NCBI RefSeq assembly: GCF_005508865.1
Contig: NZ_SCOM01000007.1
Span: 1-64,000, forward strand
Direction of reading: 5' to 3'
Source: Pseudomonas sp. F(2018)
GTDB lineage: Bacteria > Pseudomonadota > Gammaproteobacteria > Pseudomonadales > Pseudomonadaceae
DNA: 64,000 bases
This document shows positions 16,511 through 25,495 of this stretch, in pieces; within the stretch, counting starts at the first letter, position 1, and each line of letters opens with the position of its first letter. The notes beneath the pieces were generated by a model. That model was not told the origin of the DNA. It saw only the letters and a list, made by a program, of their open reading frames with translations, and ran no database searches. A program made the position numbers and the translations under genes.

Positions 16511-17512
16511 TTGAACGCCTCCATAGAACCGCATCGCTTCACCCTCGAACCCTACGAAGCACGCCGCTTCGCCAACCTCTGCGGGCAATTCGACGAGCAC
16601 CTGCGCCTGATCGAACAACGCCTGGCCATCGAGATCCGCAACCGCGGCAACCAGTTCGAGCTGGTCGGCCAAGCCAAGCACACCCAGTCCGCCGAGAACC
16701 TGCTGCGCCGCCTGTACCGCGAGACCAAGAGCGCCGAATTGTCGCCGGAGATGGTCCACCTGTACCTGCAGGAGTCCGGCCTGGAAGCGCTGGACAGCGG
16801 CAAGGCCGACGCCGGCGTGACCCTGCGCACCAAGAAGGGTGCGATCAAGCCGCGCGGCGCCAACCAGCAGCGCTACGTCAAGGCCATTCTCGACAACGAC
16901 ATCAACTTCGGCATCGGCCCGGCCGGTACCGGCAAGACCTACCTGGCCGTGGCCTGCGCAGTGGACGCCCTGGAGCGCGAGCAGGTGCGACGCATCCTTC
17001 TGGTGCGCCCGGCGGTCGAGGCCGGCGAGAAGCTCGGCTTCCTCCCCGGCGACCTCGCCCAGAAGATCGACCCCTATCTGCGCCCGCTCTATGACGCGCT
17101 GTACGAGATGCTCGGCTTCGACAACGTGGCCAAGCTGATCGAGAAACAGGTGATCGAGATCGCCCCGCTGGCCTACATGCGCGGTCGCACCCTTAACAAC
17201 AGCTTCATCATCCTCGACGAGAGTCAGAACACCACCCTTGAGCAGATGAAGATGTTCCTCACCCGTATCGGTTTCGGCTCCACCGCCGTGATCACCGGCG
17301 ACGTCACCCAGGTCGACCTGCCGCGCGGCACCAAGTCCGGCCTGGCCCACGTGATGAACGTGCTGAAGGACGTACCGGGCATCAGCTTCACTCACTTCAA
17401 GCCCAAGGACGTGGTGCGCCACCCGCTGGTGCAGCGCATCGTCGAGGCCTACGAGCGCTTCGAGGAGCAGGGCGAGCGCAGGGACGAAGGCAAAGGCCAC
17501 AGCGATGCTTGA
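16511..17512 (+). CDS. ybeZ: PhoH-like ATPase YbeZ
   Basis: A 333-residue P-loop protein of the PhoH family. The Walker A is GPAGTGKTYLAVA near residues 137-149 and Walker B is NSFIILDESQNTT near 235-247; the conserved RPAVEAGEKLGFLPGDL segment lies between. YbeZ partners the endoribonuclease YbeY in 16S rRNA maturation and ribosome quality control. The start is TTG at 16511, chosen because the conserved N-terminus (EPHRFTLEPYEARRFANLCG) begins there. It overlaps ybeY by eight bases, consistent with a working pair. Confidence 0.93.
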   Translation: MNASIEPHRFTLEPYEARRFANLCGQFDEHLRLIEQRLAIEIRNRGNQFELVGQAKHTQSAENLLRRLYRETKSAELSPEMVHLYLQESGLEALDSGKADAGVTLRTKKGAIKPRGANQQRYVKAILDNDINFGIGPAGTGKTYLAVACAVDALEREQVRRILLVRPAVEAGEKLGFLPGDLAQKIDPYLRPLYDALYEMLGFDNVAKLIEKQVIEIAPLAYMRGRTLNNSFIILDESQNTTLEQMKMFLTRIGFGSTAVITGDVTQVDLPRGTKSGLAHVMNVLKDVPGISFTHFKPKDVVRHPLVQRIVEAYERFEEQGERRDEGKGHSDA

Positions 17513-17963
17513 ACTGGACCTGCAGAACGCCTCCAGCGCCACCGACCTGCCCAGCGAGGCGCAGCTGCGCCGCTGGTGCGAACTGGCCCTGCGCCAGCGC
17601 ACGGCCGACTCGGAGATGACCATCCGCCTGGTCGACGAGGCCGAAGGCCGCGAGCTGAACCACACCTGGCGGCACAAGGACTACGCCACCAACGTGCTGT
17701 CCTTCCCGGCCGATGTGCCGGACGAATTTCTGGATATACCGCTGCTCGGCGATCTGGTGATCTGTGTGCCGGTGGTCGAGCGCGAAGCCCGTGAACAGGG
17801 CAAGACGCCGGAGGCGCACTGGGCGCACCTGGTCATCCACGGCTGCCTGCATCTGCTCGGCTACGATCATCTCGAAGATGAGGAAGCCGAGGAAATGGAA
17901 GCACTGGAACGGGAATTGCTGGCCGAACTGGGCCACCCCGATCCATACGCAGCCGACGAATAA
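17505..17963 (+). CDS. ybeY: Endoribonuclease YbeY, rRNA maturation factor
   Basis: A 152-residue metalloprotein. The zinc-binding HxxxHxxxxxH signature is seen as HGCLHLLGYDH near residues 115-125, and the conserved TNVLSFP precedes it near 65. YbeY trims 16S rRNA 3' ends and takes part in ribosome quality control. It overlaps ybeZ at its 5' end and lies 27 bases ahead of corC, so the ybeZ-ybeY-corC set is a transcription unit. Confidence 0.95.
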   Translation: MLELDLQNASSATDLPSEAQLRRWCELALRQRTADSEMTIRLVDEAEGRELNHTWRHKDYATNVLSFPADVPDEFLDIPLLGDLVICVPVVEREAREQGKTPEAHWAHLVIHGCLHLLGYDHLEDEEAEEMEALERELLAELGHPDPYAADE

Positions 17964-17990
17964 CTGCCATAGAAGGCCCCGAGAAACACC

Positions 17991-18827
17991 ATGAGCGAAG
18001 ACCGATCGAGCAACGAGCAGAAGTCCTGGTTCAACAAGCTGACCCAGGCTTTTGCTCATGAGCCGAGAAACCGCCAGGAACTGCTGGAAGTCCTGCGCGA
18101 AGCGCACCAGAACAAGCTACTCGACAGCGAAGCCCTGACCATAGTCGAGGGCGCCATCCAGGTCGCCGACCTGCAGGTGCGCGACATCATGGTGCCGCGC
18201 TCGCAGATGATCAGCATCAAGGCCAGCCAGAGCCCGGCCGAGTTCCTCCCGGCGATCATCGACTCCGCCCACTCGCGCTACCCGGTGATCGGCGAGAGCG
18301 TCGACGAAGTCATCGGCATCCTTCTGGCCAAGGACCTGCTGCCGCTGATCATCAACGGCGACAAACCGTTCAACATCCGGGACCTGCTGCGCCCGGCCAC
18401 CTTCGTGCCCGAATCCAAGCGCCTCAACGTGTTGCTGCGCGAGTTTCGCGCCAACCACAACCATATGGCCGTGGTCATCGACGAGTACGGCGGCGTCGCC
18501 GGCCTGGTGACCATCGAGGACGTGCTGGAGCAGATCGTCGGCGACATCGAGGACGAACATGACGTCGAGGAGGACAGCTACATCAAGCCGCTGCCGTCCG
18601 GCGACTTCCTGATCAAGGCACTGACCCCGATCGACAACTTCAACCAGACCTTCGACACCGAGTTCCCCGACAGCGAATTCGACACCGTCGGCGGCCTGGT
18701 GATGAACGCTTTCGGCCACCTGCCCAAGCGCAACGAAGTGACCGAGATCGGCGAGTACCGCTTCCGCGTGCTCAACGCCGACAGCCGCCGCGTGCACCTG
18801 CTGCGCCTGACGCCGCTGGAGCGCTGA
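17991..18827 (+). CDS. corC: CBS-domain magnesium/cobalt efflux protein CorC
   Basis: A 278-residue soluble protein with two CBS domains (about 60-190; VRDIMVPRSQM starts the first, and VVIDEYGGVAGLVTIEDVLEQIVGDI ends the second) and a C-terminal CorC/HlyC transporter-associated domain (about 200-275, with DFLIKALTPIDNFN and TVGGLVMNAFGHLP). No membrane segment is present. In enterobacteria CorC is linked with magnesium and cobalt efflux; the exact mechanism is unsettled. It sits between ybeY and lnt as in E. coli. Confidence 0.92.
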   Translation: MSEDRSSNEQKSWFNKLTQAFAHEPRNRQELLEVLREAHQNKLLDSEALTIVEGAIQVADLQVRDIMVPRSQMISIKASQSPAEFLPAIIDSAHSRYPVIGESVDEVIGILLAKDLLPLIINGDKPFNIRDLLRPATFVPESKRLNVLLREFRANHNHMAVVIDEYGGVAGLVTIEDVLEQIVGDIEDEHDVEEDSYIKPLPSGDFLIKALTPIDNFNQTFDTEFPDSEFDTVGGLVMNAFGHLPKRNEVTEIGEYRFRVLNADSRRVHLLRLTPLER

Positions 18828-18888
18828 ACCCGCAGAACTGGTAGGCCTGCCGCGTTGTTGTGCGGATGAGCAACACGGAACCATACCT

Positions 18889-18998
18889 CCCCTCTCCTCC
18901 CGGGAGAGGGGCAGGGGCGGCCCGCGTAGGGGGTGAGGGTCTTCCAGGCAACTCCACGCCGCACATGGCCCCTCACCCCAGCCCTCTCCCAGAGGGAT
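18889..18998. repeat. Nested palindromic repeat between corC and lnt
   Basis: Within the 238-base gap there are arms CCCCTCTCC/GGAGAGGGG (18889-18897, 18903-18911) and GGGTGAGGG/CCCTCACCC (18931-18939, 18970-18978), followed by another CCCTCTCCC-AGAGGG dyad. The elements resemble dispersed CTCTCCC-type repeats common in GC-rich bacteria; a shorter relative occurs at about 50768-50790. A transcript would be strongly folded, which may reduce read-through from corC to lnt. No ORF is seen. Confidence 0.65.
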
Positions 18999-19065
18999 TG
19001 GGAGTTTCTACCCTCCCCAGCTTCCAGTACCCTTGCCCGCCAGAATTCCCGATCAAGGACGCACG

Positions 19066-20604
19066 ATGCGCTGGATCACCCAACCCGGCTGGCCGGGCAA
19101 TCTGCTGGCCATCGCCGGCGGCGCCTGCACCACCCTGGCCCTGGCCCCCTTCGATATCTGGCCGCTGGCCCTGCTGGCCATCGCCATCTTCTACCTCGGC
19201 CTGCGCGAGCTGAATCCGCGCCAGGCCCTGCTGCGCGGTTGGTGCTACGGCCTCGGCCTGTTCCTCGCCGGCACCAGCTGGATCTACGTCAGCATCCACG
19301 ACTACGGTGCCGCCTCACCGGCCCTGGCCGGTTTCCTCACCTTCGGCTTCTGCGCCGGCGTCGCCCTGTTCTTCGCCCTGCCCGCCTGGCTCTGGGCGCG
19401 CTGGCTGCGGCGCAACGATGCGCCGCTGGCCGACACCCTGGCCTTCGCCGCCCTGTGGCTGGCCCAAGAAGCCTTCCGCGGCTGGTTCCTCACCGGCTTC
19501 CCCTGGCTGTTCTCCGGCTACAGCCAGCTGCACGGCCCGCTGGCCGGTCTGGCGCCGGTCGGTGGCATGTGGCTGCTGTCGCTGACCCTGGCCCTGAGCG
19601 CCGCGCTGCTGGTCAACCTGCCGCGCCTGCTGACCGACAAGCCGCGCCTGGCCGCCGGCCTGGCTCTGCTGCTGGCCCCCTGGATCGCCGGTCTGGCGCT
19701 GCAGGACCATGCCTGGACCGCCAGCAAGGGTGAGCCGCTGAAGGTCGCGGCGATCCAGGGCAATGTGCAGCAGAACATGAAGTGGGACCCGGCCCAGCTC
19801 GACGCCCAGCTGGCGCTGTACCGCGACATGACCCTGGCCAGCCGACCGGCCGACCTGATCGTCTGGCCGGAAACCGCCGTACCGGTGCTCAAGGAATTCG
19901 CCGAGGGCTACCTGAAGGTGATGGGCCGGGTCGCCGTCGACCGTGATGCCGCCCTGATCACCGGCGTGCCGGTGCGCCAGAGCAACGAGCATGGCGAGAA
20001 GCGCTACTACAACGCGATCACCGTGACCGGCTGGGGCGAAGGCACCTACCTCAAGCAGAAACTGGTGCCGTTCGGCGAATACGTGCCGCTGCAGGAAGTG
20101 CTGCGCGGGCTGATCGCCTTCTTCGACCTGCCCATGTCCGACTTCGCCCGCGGCCCGTCCGACCAGGGTCCACTGCAGGCCAAGGGCCTGAAGATCGCGC
20201 CGTTCATCTGTTACGAAGTGGTGTATCCGGAGTTCGCCGCCGGCCTGGCCGCGCAGAGCGACCTGCTGCTGACGGTGAGCAACGACACCTGGTTCGGCAC
20301 CTCCATCGGCCCGCTGCAGCACCTGCAGATGGCACAGATGCGCGCCCTGGAGGCCGGACGCTGGATGATCCGCGCCACCAACAACGGCGTCACCGCGCTG
20401 ATCGACCCACAGGGCCGCATCACCACGCAGATCCCGCAGTTCCAGCAGGCCGTTCTTTATGGCGACGTGCAGCCGATGCAGGGCCTCACGCCCTATCTGA
20501 TCTGGCGCGGCTGGCCGCTAGCCGTACTGTGCAGCCTGCTGCTGGGCTGGGCGTTCGTCAGTCGTCGCCGCGCGAGCCGCGGTATCGCCATGCAGACTGC
20601 CTGA
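19066..20604 (+). CDS. lnt: Apolipoprotein N-acyltransferase
   Basis: A 512-residue inner-membrane enzyme that adds the third acyl chain to the N-terminal cysteine of lipoproteins, the last maturation step before Lol sorting. About the first 200 residues and the last 25 are transmembrane helices; between them is a periplasmic nitrilase-fold domain with the catalytic Glu in VWPETAVP (near 268), Lys in KQKLVPFGEYVP (near 335) and Cys in PFICYEVVYPE (near 387). Length matches E. coli Lnt (512). The start at 19066 begins the conserved membrane region; ribosome site CAAGGACG. Confidence 0.96.
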   Translation: MRWITQPGWPGNLLAIAGGACTTLALAPFDIWPLALLAIAIFYLGLRELNPRQALLRGWCYGLGLFLAGTSWIYVSIHDYGAASPALAGFLTFGFCAGVALFFALPAWLWARWLRRNDAPLADTLAFAALWLAQEAFRGWFLTGFPWLFSGYSQLHGPLAGLAPVGGMWLLSLTLALSAALLVNLPRLLTDKPRLAAGLALLLAPWIAGLALQDHAWTASKGEPLKVAAIQGNVQQNMKWDPAQLDAQLALYRDMTLASRPADLIVWPETAVPVLKEFAEGYLKVMGRVAVDRDAALITGVPVRQSNEHGEKRYYNAITVTGWGEGTYLKQKLVPFGEYVPLQEVLRGLIAFFDLPMSDFARGPSDQGPLQAKGLKIAPFICYEVVYPEFAAGLAAQSDLLLTVSNDTWFGTSIGPLQHLQMAQMRALEAGRWMIRATNNGVTALIDPQGRITTQIPQFQQAVLYGDVQPMQGLTPYLIWRGWPLAVLCSLLLGWAFVSRRRASRGIAMQTA

Positions 20605-20618
20605 ACCCATTGGCCCAC

Positions 20619-20700
20619 GGTGTACGCCCGAGGGGGCGTACACCCTACTGGCAAGCCCGCCGTTTCGTAGGGTGGATGCGGAGCGCAGCGACAATCCACC
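20619..20700 (-). repeat. Composite intergenic repeat, two palindromic modules
   Basis: Module one is GGTGTACGCCC-GAGG-GGGCGTACACC (20619-20644), the reverse-oriented relative of the GTAGGGTGTAC element. Module two, at about 20668-20700, reads GTAGGGTGGATGCGGAGCG and ends CAATCCACC. The same two modules occur together at 44321-44400. It fills the gap between the convergent lnt and ElyC-like genes and could act as a bidirectional terminator. Confidence 0.65.
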
Positions 20701-20709
20701 CACTGCGCC

Positions 20710-21477
20710 TCAGCGATACAGCAGCGGATAGACCGCCAGCCCCATCGCCTCGTTGAGCAACCGAGTGTTCTGCCACAGCGCCTTGCCCTCCGGCAGCCAG
20801 CCACCCAGCGGGCGCTCGTTGGGCACACCGAGGAAACCCAACGGCGCCGTTACCACTTCCAGCCCGGCGCGCTCGAAGCACCAGCGCGAGCGCGGCATGT
20901 GCGCCGCCTGGGTCACCAGCACCACTCGACTCACGCCCTGAGCCTTGAGCAACTCGGCACTGAACTGGGCGTTCTCCCAGGTGGTGCGGCTGCGCTCCTC
21001 CTGCCAGCGGGTCGGCACGGCGAAGTCGCGCTGCAGCACCTCGGCCATCATCGCCGCCTCGCTGGGCAGCTGGCCGTAGTGCAGGCCGCCGCTGATCAGC
21101 ACCGGCAAGCCGGAGGCCCGATGCAGCCGCGCCGCGTAGCGCAGACGCTCTATGGCCGTGCCACTAGGCTGGTCGCTGCCCCAGGCCGGATCGGCCTCCT
21201 CGCGCCCGGAACCCAGCACCACGATCGCCTCGGCGCGCTGCGCCAGCCCGGCCCACTGCGCCTCGGCCAACGCGGGCTCGCGCTCGAGCAGGCGCGCCGA
21301 CCACTCCATCACCACCGGCAGGCTCAGTAGCCACAACCCGCCCAGGCCGAACAGCAGACACAACGCCGCCAGCCGCGGCCGCCCCGCCCAGGCCCATAGC
21401 AGCCAGGCCAGCAGGATCAGCAGCATCAGGCCGCCAGGGGGAAGGATCAGTTGTTTGAGGATAAAGCGCAGTTCCAT
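20710..21477 (-). CDS. ElyC/YdcF-family (DUF218) membrane protein
   Basis: A 255-residue protein with two N-terminal transmembrane segments (about residues 15-31 and 38-58) and a periplasmic DUF218 domain (about 80-240): AEAIVVLGSGREE, PVLISGGLHYGQ, EERSRTTWENAQFS and VVLVTQAAHMPRSRWCFERAG. E. coli ElyC of this family affects undecaprenyl-phosphate-dependent envelope assembly at low temperature. The start at 21477 has GGAGG five bases upstream; a GTG two codons earlier is less likely. It lies downstream of the YbeL gene on the same strand with a 24-base gap. Confidence 0.87.
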   Translation of the reverse strand: MELRFILKQLILPPGGLMLLILLAWLLWAWAGRPRLAALCLLFGLGGLWLLSLPVVMEWSARLLEREPALAEAQWAGLAQRAEAIVVLGSGREEADPAWGSDQPSGTAIERLRYAARLHRASGLPVLISGGLHYGQLPSEAAMMAEVLQRDFAVPTRWQEERSRTTWENAQFSAELLKAQGVSRVVLVTQAAHMPRSRWCFERAGLEVVTAPLGFLGVPNERPLGGWLPEGKALWQNTRLLNEAMGLAVYPLLYR

Positions 21478-21501
21478 GGGCACCTCCAGTGCCCGCGAAG
21501 A

Positions 21502-21951
21502 CTAGCGGGGTTGCCCCGCCCGGAACAGCTTGGAACCGCAGGAGTTGCACGGCAGCACACCCTCGCCGCGCTGCATCTGGGCGGCGGCACCGCACAGGGC
21601 GCAGCAGAGTTGCTGGCGTTTCTTGATCACCGGTTTGCCGCGCGGCAGAGACTTGCTCGCCACCCGTCCCGGCAGCTTGCCGGCCGGCTTGCTGACGCTC
21701 GCCGGTTGCTGCTCGATCAGCGCCAGCTCTTCGGCGGCGGCATGCCAGCCGCGCAGCCAGTTGAGATCGCGATCGAGATAGGCGCGGATCAGCTCCAGCT
21801 CCGCCGGGGTCAGGCCGCGCAGCTCCAGTTCATCCGGTGGCGCCTCGTGCAGGCGGGTCGCGGTATCCGCTTCCTCCAGGGCCAGCGCCAGGCGCTGTAG
21901 CAGCCGCTCATAGAGCCCGCCCCCCACCTCCGCACGCCGCAACTCAGCCAT
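21502..21951 (-). CDS. ybeL: YbeL-like zinc-ribbon protein (DUF1451)
   Basis: A 149-residue protein with a helical N-terminal part and a C-terminal zinc ribbon of two CxxC pairs: CALC near residues 117-120 and CNSC near 134-137. This matches the DUF1451/YbeL family, which is found next to leuS in E. coli as well. Function unknown; the ribbon suggests nucleic-acid or protein binding. It is divergent from leuS with a 192-base intergenic region that holds no further gene. Confidence 0.87.
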   Translation of the reverse strand: MAELRRAEVGGGLYERLLQRLALALEEADTATRLHEAPPDELELRGLTPAELELIRAYLDRDLNWLRGWHAAAEELALIEQQPASVSKPAGKLPGRVASKSLPRGKPVIKKRQQLCCALCGAAAQMQRGEGVLPCNSCGSKLFRAGQPR

Positions 21952-22143
21952 CCATCACCTCGACCGGGCACCAACCTCGCGCCTCTCTCTGCAAAGCTTA
22001 GCGCCGGCCGCAGCCGAGGCCGCACGCCGCGACAAACGGCGGAGCGGCCGGGCGAGGCGCGCAATCAGGGTTTCCCTGAATCGAGGGGGGTCATGTATGC
22101 TACGGCGTTTCTCGAAAGCCCTCATTTTCAGCGCCGAAAGCCC

Positions 22144-24756
22144 ATGCACGAACAGTATTCGCCCCGTGAAATCGAAGCCGCCGCGCAGTCCCACTGGGAC
22201 GCGCAGAAATCCTTTGTCGTGAGTGAACAGCCGGGCAAGGAAACCTTCTATTGCCTGTCGATGTTCCCCTACCCGAGCGGCAAGCTGCACATGGGCCACG
22301 TGCGCAACTACACCATCGGTGACGTGATCGCCCGCTACCAGCGCATGCAGGGCAAGAACGTGCTGCAACCGATGGGCTGGGACGCCTTCGGCATGCCGGC
22401 GGAAAACGCCGCGATGAAGAACCAGGTGGCGCCCGCCAAGTGGACCTACGAAAACATCGCCTACATGAAGAGCCAGCTGCAGAGCCTGGGTCTGGCGGTG
22501 GACTGGACCCGCGAAGTCACCACCTGCAAGCCGGACTACTACCGCTGGGAGCAGTGGCTGTTCACCAAGCTGTTCGAGAAGGGCGTGATCTACCGCAAGA
22601 ACGGCACCGTCAACTGGGACCCGGTGGACCAGACCGTACTGGCCAACGAGCAGGTCATCGACGGCCGCGGCTGGCGTTCCGGCGCGCTAATCGAGAAGCG
22701 CGAGATCCCCATGTACTACTTCAAGATCACCGCCTACGCGGATGAGCTGCTGAGTAGCCTGGACGAGCTGACGGGCTGGCCGGAACAGGTCAAGACCATG
22801 CAGCGCAACTGGATCGGCAAGAGCTTCGGCGCCGACATCGTGTTCGACTACGACGTCGCCAGCATCGGCATCGACGGCCAGCTCAAGGTCTATTCGACCC
22901 GCCCCGACACTCTGATGGGCGCCACCTACGTGGCCGTGGCCGCCGAGCACCCGCTGGCCCAGCGCGCCGCCGAGAGCAATCCGGCCATCGCCGCCTTTAT
23001 CGCCGAGTGCAAGGCCGGCTCCGTGGCCGAGGCCGATATGGCGACCATGGAGAAGAAGGGCGTGGCCACCGGCCAGTTCGTCCTCCACCCGCTGACCGGC
23101 GACAAGCTGCCGGTGTTCGTCGCCAACTACGTGCTGTGGGGCTACGGCGAAGGTGCGGTAATGGCCGTGCCGGCCCATGACGAGCGCGACTTCGAGTTCG
23201 CCAACAAGTACGGCCTGCCGATCAAGCAGGTCTACGCCGGCGCGGACAAGGCCTACGACGCCGCCCAATGGCAGGCCTGGTACGGTGACAAGGAAGGCCT
23301 GGTCACCATCAATTCCGGCAAGTACGACGGCAAGGGCTTCACCGAGGCCTTCGACGCCATCGTCGGCGACCTGGAAGCCAGCGCCCACGGCGCGCGCAAA
23401 ACCCAGTTCCGCCTGCGCGACTGGGGCATCAGCCGCCAGCGCTACTGGGGCTGCCCGATCCCGATCATCCACTGCGCCAGCTGTGGCGACGTACCGGTAC
23501 CGGACGACCAGCTGCCGGTGGTGCTGCCGGAAGACGTGGTGCCGGATGGCGCCGGCTCGCCGCTGGCCAAGATGCCCGAGTTCTACAGCTGCACCTGCCC
23601 GAAATGCGGCAGCGCGGCCAAGCGCGAAACCGACACCATGGACACCTTCGTCGAGTCGTCCTGGTACTACGCCCGCTACGCCTCGCCGCAATACACCGGC
23701 GGCATGGTCGACCCGGCCGCGGCCAACCACTGGCTGCCGGTCGACCAGTACATCGGCGGCATCGAGCACGCCATCCTGCACCTGCTGTACGCGCGCTTCT
23801 TCCACAAGCTGATGCGCGACGAAGGCTTGGTCAGCTCGAACGAGCCGTTCAAGAACCTGCTGACCCAGGGCATGGTGGTCGCCGAGACCTACTACCGCAC
23901 CCTGGAAAATGGCGGCAAGGACTGGTTCAACCCGGCCGACGTGGAAGTCGAGCGTGACGCCAAGGCCAAGGTCATCGGCGCCAAGCTGAAGTCCGACGGC
24001 CTGCCGGTAGAAATCGGCGGCACCGAAAAGATGTCCAAGTCGAAGAACAACGGCGTGGACCCGCAGGCCATGATCGATGCCTACGGCGCCGACACCTGCC
24101 GCCTGTTCATGATGTTCGCCTCGCCGCCCGACATGAGCTGCGAGTGGTCCGACGCCGGCATCGAAGGCGCCAACCGCTTCCTGCGCCGCGTCTGGCGCCT
24201 GGCCCACAGCCATGTCAGCGCCGGCCTGCCGGGCGAGCTCGACAAGAACAGCCTGAACGACGAGCAGAAAGCCGTGCGCCGCGCCATCCACCTGGCCATC
24301 AAGCAGGCCAGCAACGATGTCGGCCTGCACCACAAGTTCAACACCGCCATCGCCCAGGTGATGACCCTGATGAACGTGCTGGAGAAAGCCGCGAGCGCCA
24401 GCGCCCAGGACCGCGCCCTGCTGCAGGAAGGCCTGGAGGCCGTGGCCCTGCTGCTGGCACCGATCACCCCGCACATCTGCCATGAACTGTGGCAGCAGCT
24501 GGGCAAGAGCGGTTCGATCATCGACGCCCAGTGGCCGCAGGTCGACGAAGCGGCCCTGGTGCAGGACAGCCTGACCCTGGTGATCCAGGTCAACGGCAAG
24601 CTGCGCGGCCAGATCGAAGTGCCGGCCAGCGCCAGCCGCGAAGAGGTCGAAGCCGCCGCCCGCGCCAACGAGAACGTGCTGCGCTTCACCGAGGGCGTGA
24701 CCATTCGCAAGGTCATCGTGGTGCCGGGCAAGCTGGTCAACATCGTGGCCAATTGA
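22144..24756 (+). CDS. leuS: Leucine-tRNA ligase
   Basis: An 870-residue class I aminoacyl-tRNA synthetase. HIGH motif: PYPSGKLHMGHVRNY near residues 41-55. KMSKS motif: EKMSKSKNNGVDP near 629. The CP1 editing domain lies at about 225-420 and includes the TGxF... and AVPAHDERD stretch near 340-350 that removes mischarged amino acids. Start 22144 is the conserved MHEQYSPREIE; a frame continues upstream to 22093 but is not conserved. It precedes lptE and holA in the usual leuS-lptE-holA order. Confidence 0.98.
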   Translation: MHEQYSPREIEAAAQSHWDAQKSFVVSEQPGKETFYCLSMFPYPSGKLHMGHVRNYTIGDVIARYQRMQGKNVLQPMGWDAFGMPAENAAMKNQVAPAKWTYENIAYMKSQLQSLGLAVDWTREVTTCKPDYYRWEQWLFTKLFEKGVIYRKNGTVNWDPVDQTVLANEQVIDGRGWRSGALIEKREIPMYYFKITAYADELLSSLDELTGWPEQVKTMQRNWIGKSFGADIVFDYDVASIGIDGQLKVYSTRPDTLMGATYVAVAAEHPLAQRAAESNPAIAAFIAECKAGSVAEADMATMEKKGVATGQFVLHPLTGDKLPVFVANYVLWGYGEGAVMAVPAHDERDFEFANKYGLPIKQVYAGADKAYDAAQWQAWYGDKEGLVTINSGKYDGKGFTEAFDAIVGDLEASAHGARKTQFRLRDWGISRQRYWGCPIPIIHCASCGDVPVPDDQLPVVLPEDVVPDGAGSPLAKMPEFYSCTCPKCGSAAKRETDTMDTFVESSWYYARYASPQYTGGMVDPAAANHWLPVDQYIGGIEHAILHLLYARFFHKLMRDEGLVSSNEPFKNLLTQGMVVAETYYRTLENGGKDWFNPADVEVERDAKAKVIGAKLKSDGLPVEIGGTEKMSKSKNNGVDPQAMIDAYGADTCRLFMMFASPPDMSCEWSDAGIEGANRFLRRVWRLAHSHVSAGLPGELDKNSLNDEQKAVRRAIHLAIKQASNDVGLHHKFNTAIAQVMTLMNVLEKAASASAQDRALLQEGLEAVALLLAPITPHICHELWQQLGKSGSIIDAQWPQVDEAALVQDSLTLVIQVNGKLRGQIEVPASASREEVEAAARANENVLRFTEGVTIRKVIVVPGKLVNIVAN

Positions 24757-24829
24757 AAACGCTCGCCAACTGATTAAGCTCGGCGCCATGCCTGCGTGGC
24801 GCCGTGACTCTCCAAGGGGATAGAAGAGA

Positions 24830-25441
24830 ATGATGAAACGGAATCTGGTGGTAATCGGTCTGGCCGTTCTGCTCAGCGCCTGCGGCTTCCAGCTGCGCGG
24901 CACCGGCACCGCCGAGTTCGCCCTCAAGGAAATCGACCTGCAGGCACGCAACGCCTACGGCGAAACCGCCAAGCAACTGAAGCAGCTGCTGGAGAACAGC
25001 GGCGTGAAGGTGCACAACGGCGCGCCCTACCGCCTGTTCCTGGCCAACGAGCAGGAAACCCAGCGCACCGCCAGCGTCACCAGCAGCGCGCGCAGCGCCG
25101 AGTACGAGCTGACCACCCAGCTGAACTACGAGATCCGCGGCGAGAAGAACCTGCTGCTGCTCAGCGACAAGCTGGAAGTGCAGAGCGTCTACGTGCATGA
25201 CGAGAACAACCTGATCGGTTCCGGCCAGGAATCCGCCCAGCTGCGCCAGGAAATGCGCCGCGAGCTGATCCAGCAGATGTCCCTGCGCCTGCAACTGCTG
25301 ACCCCGGCCCAGCTGGAACAGCTGCAGCAGGAGGCCGAGGCCCGCGCCCAGGCCGAGGCGGAAGCCGCCGCGGCCGCCCGCCGCGCCGAGCAGGAGTCGG
25401 CGCCGCTGCAGTCGCCGATCCAGCTGCCGATCAAGCAGTAA
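24830..25441 (+). CDS. lptE: LPS-assembly lipoprotein LptE
   Basis: A 203-residue outer-membrane lipoprotein that plugs the LptD barrel and helps deliver LPS to the cell surface. Signal peptide with lipobox LLSAC (Cys near residue 18), then CGFQLRGTGTAEFAL, the hallmark opening of LptE. The body ends in a long Ala/Glu/Gln-rich helix (about 160-195, AQAEAEAAAAARRAEQE), which is low complexity. Two ATG codons are adjacent at 24830 and 24833. AAGGGG precedes by about 10 bases. An intrinsic terminator follows at once. Confidence 0.95.
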   Translation: MMKRNLVVIGLAVLLSACGFQLRGTGTAEFALKEIDLQARNAYGETAKQLKQLLENSGVKVHNGAPYRLFLANEQETQRTASVTSSARSAEYELTTQLNYEIRGEKNLLLLSDKLEVQSVYVHDENNLIGSGQESAQLRQEMRRELIQQMSLRLQLLTPAQLEQLQQEAEARAQAEAEAAAAARRAEQESAPLQSPIQLPIKQ

Positions 25442-25448
25442 CACGAGA

Positions 25449-25470
25449 GGGCCGGGCAACCGGCCCTTTT
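25449..25470 (+). terminator. Intrinsic terminator after lptE
   Basis: Stem GGGCCGG-GCAA-CCGGCCC (25449-25466) followed by TTTT. It lies 8 bases after the lptE stop and 26 bases before the holA ATG, so it may attenuate rather than fully separate holA. Confidence 0.8.
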
Positions 25471-25495
25471 CACAAGCGACGACGCCCAGCCTTAG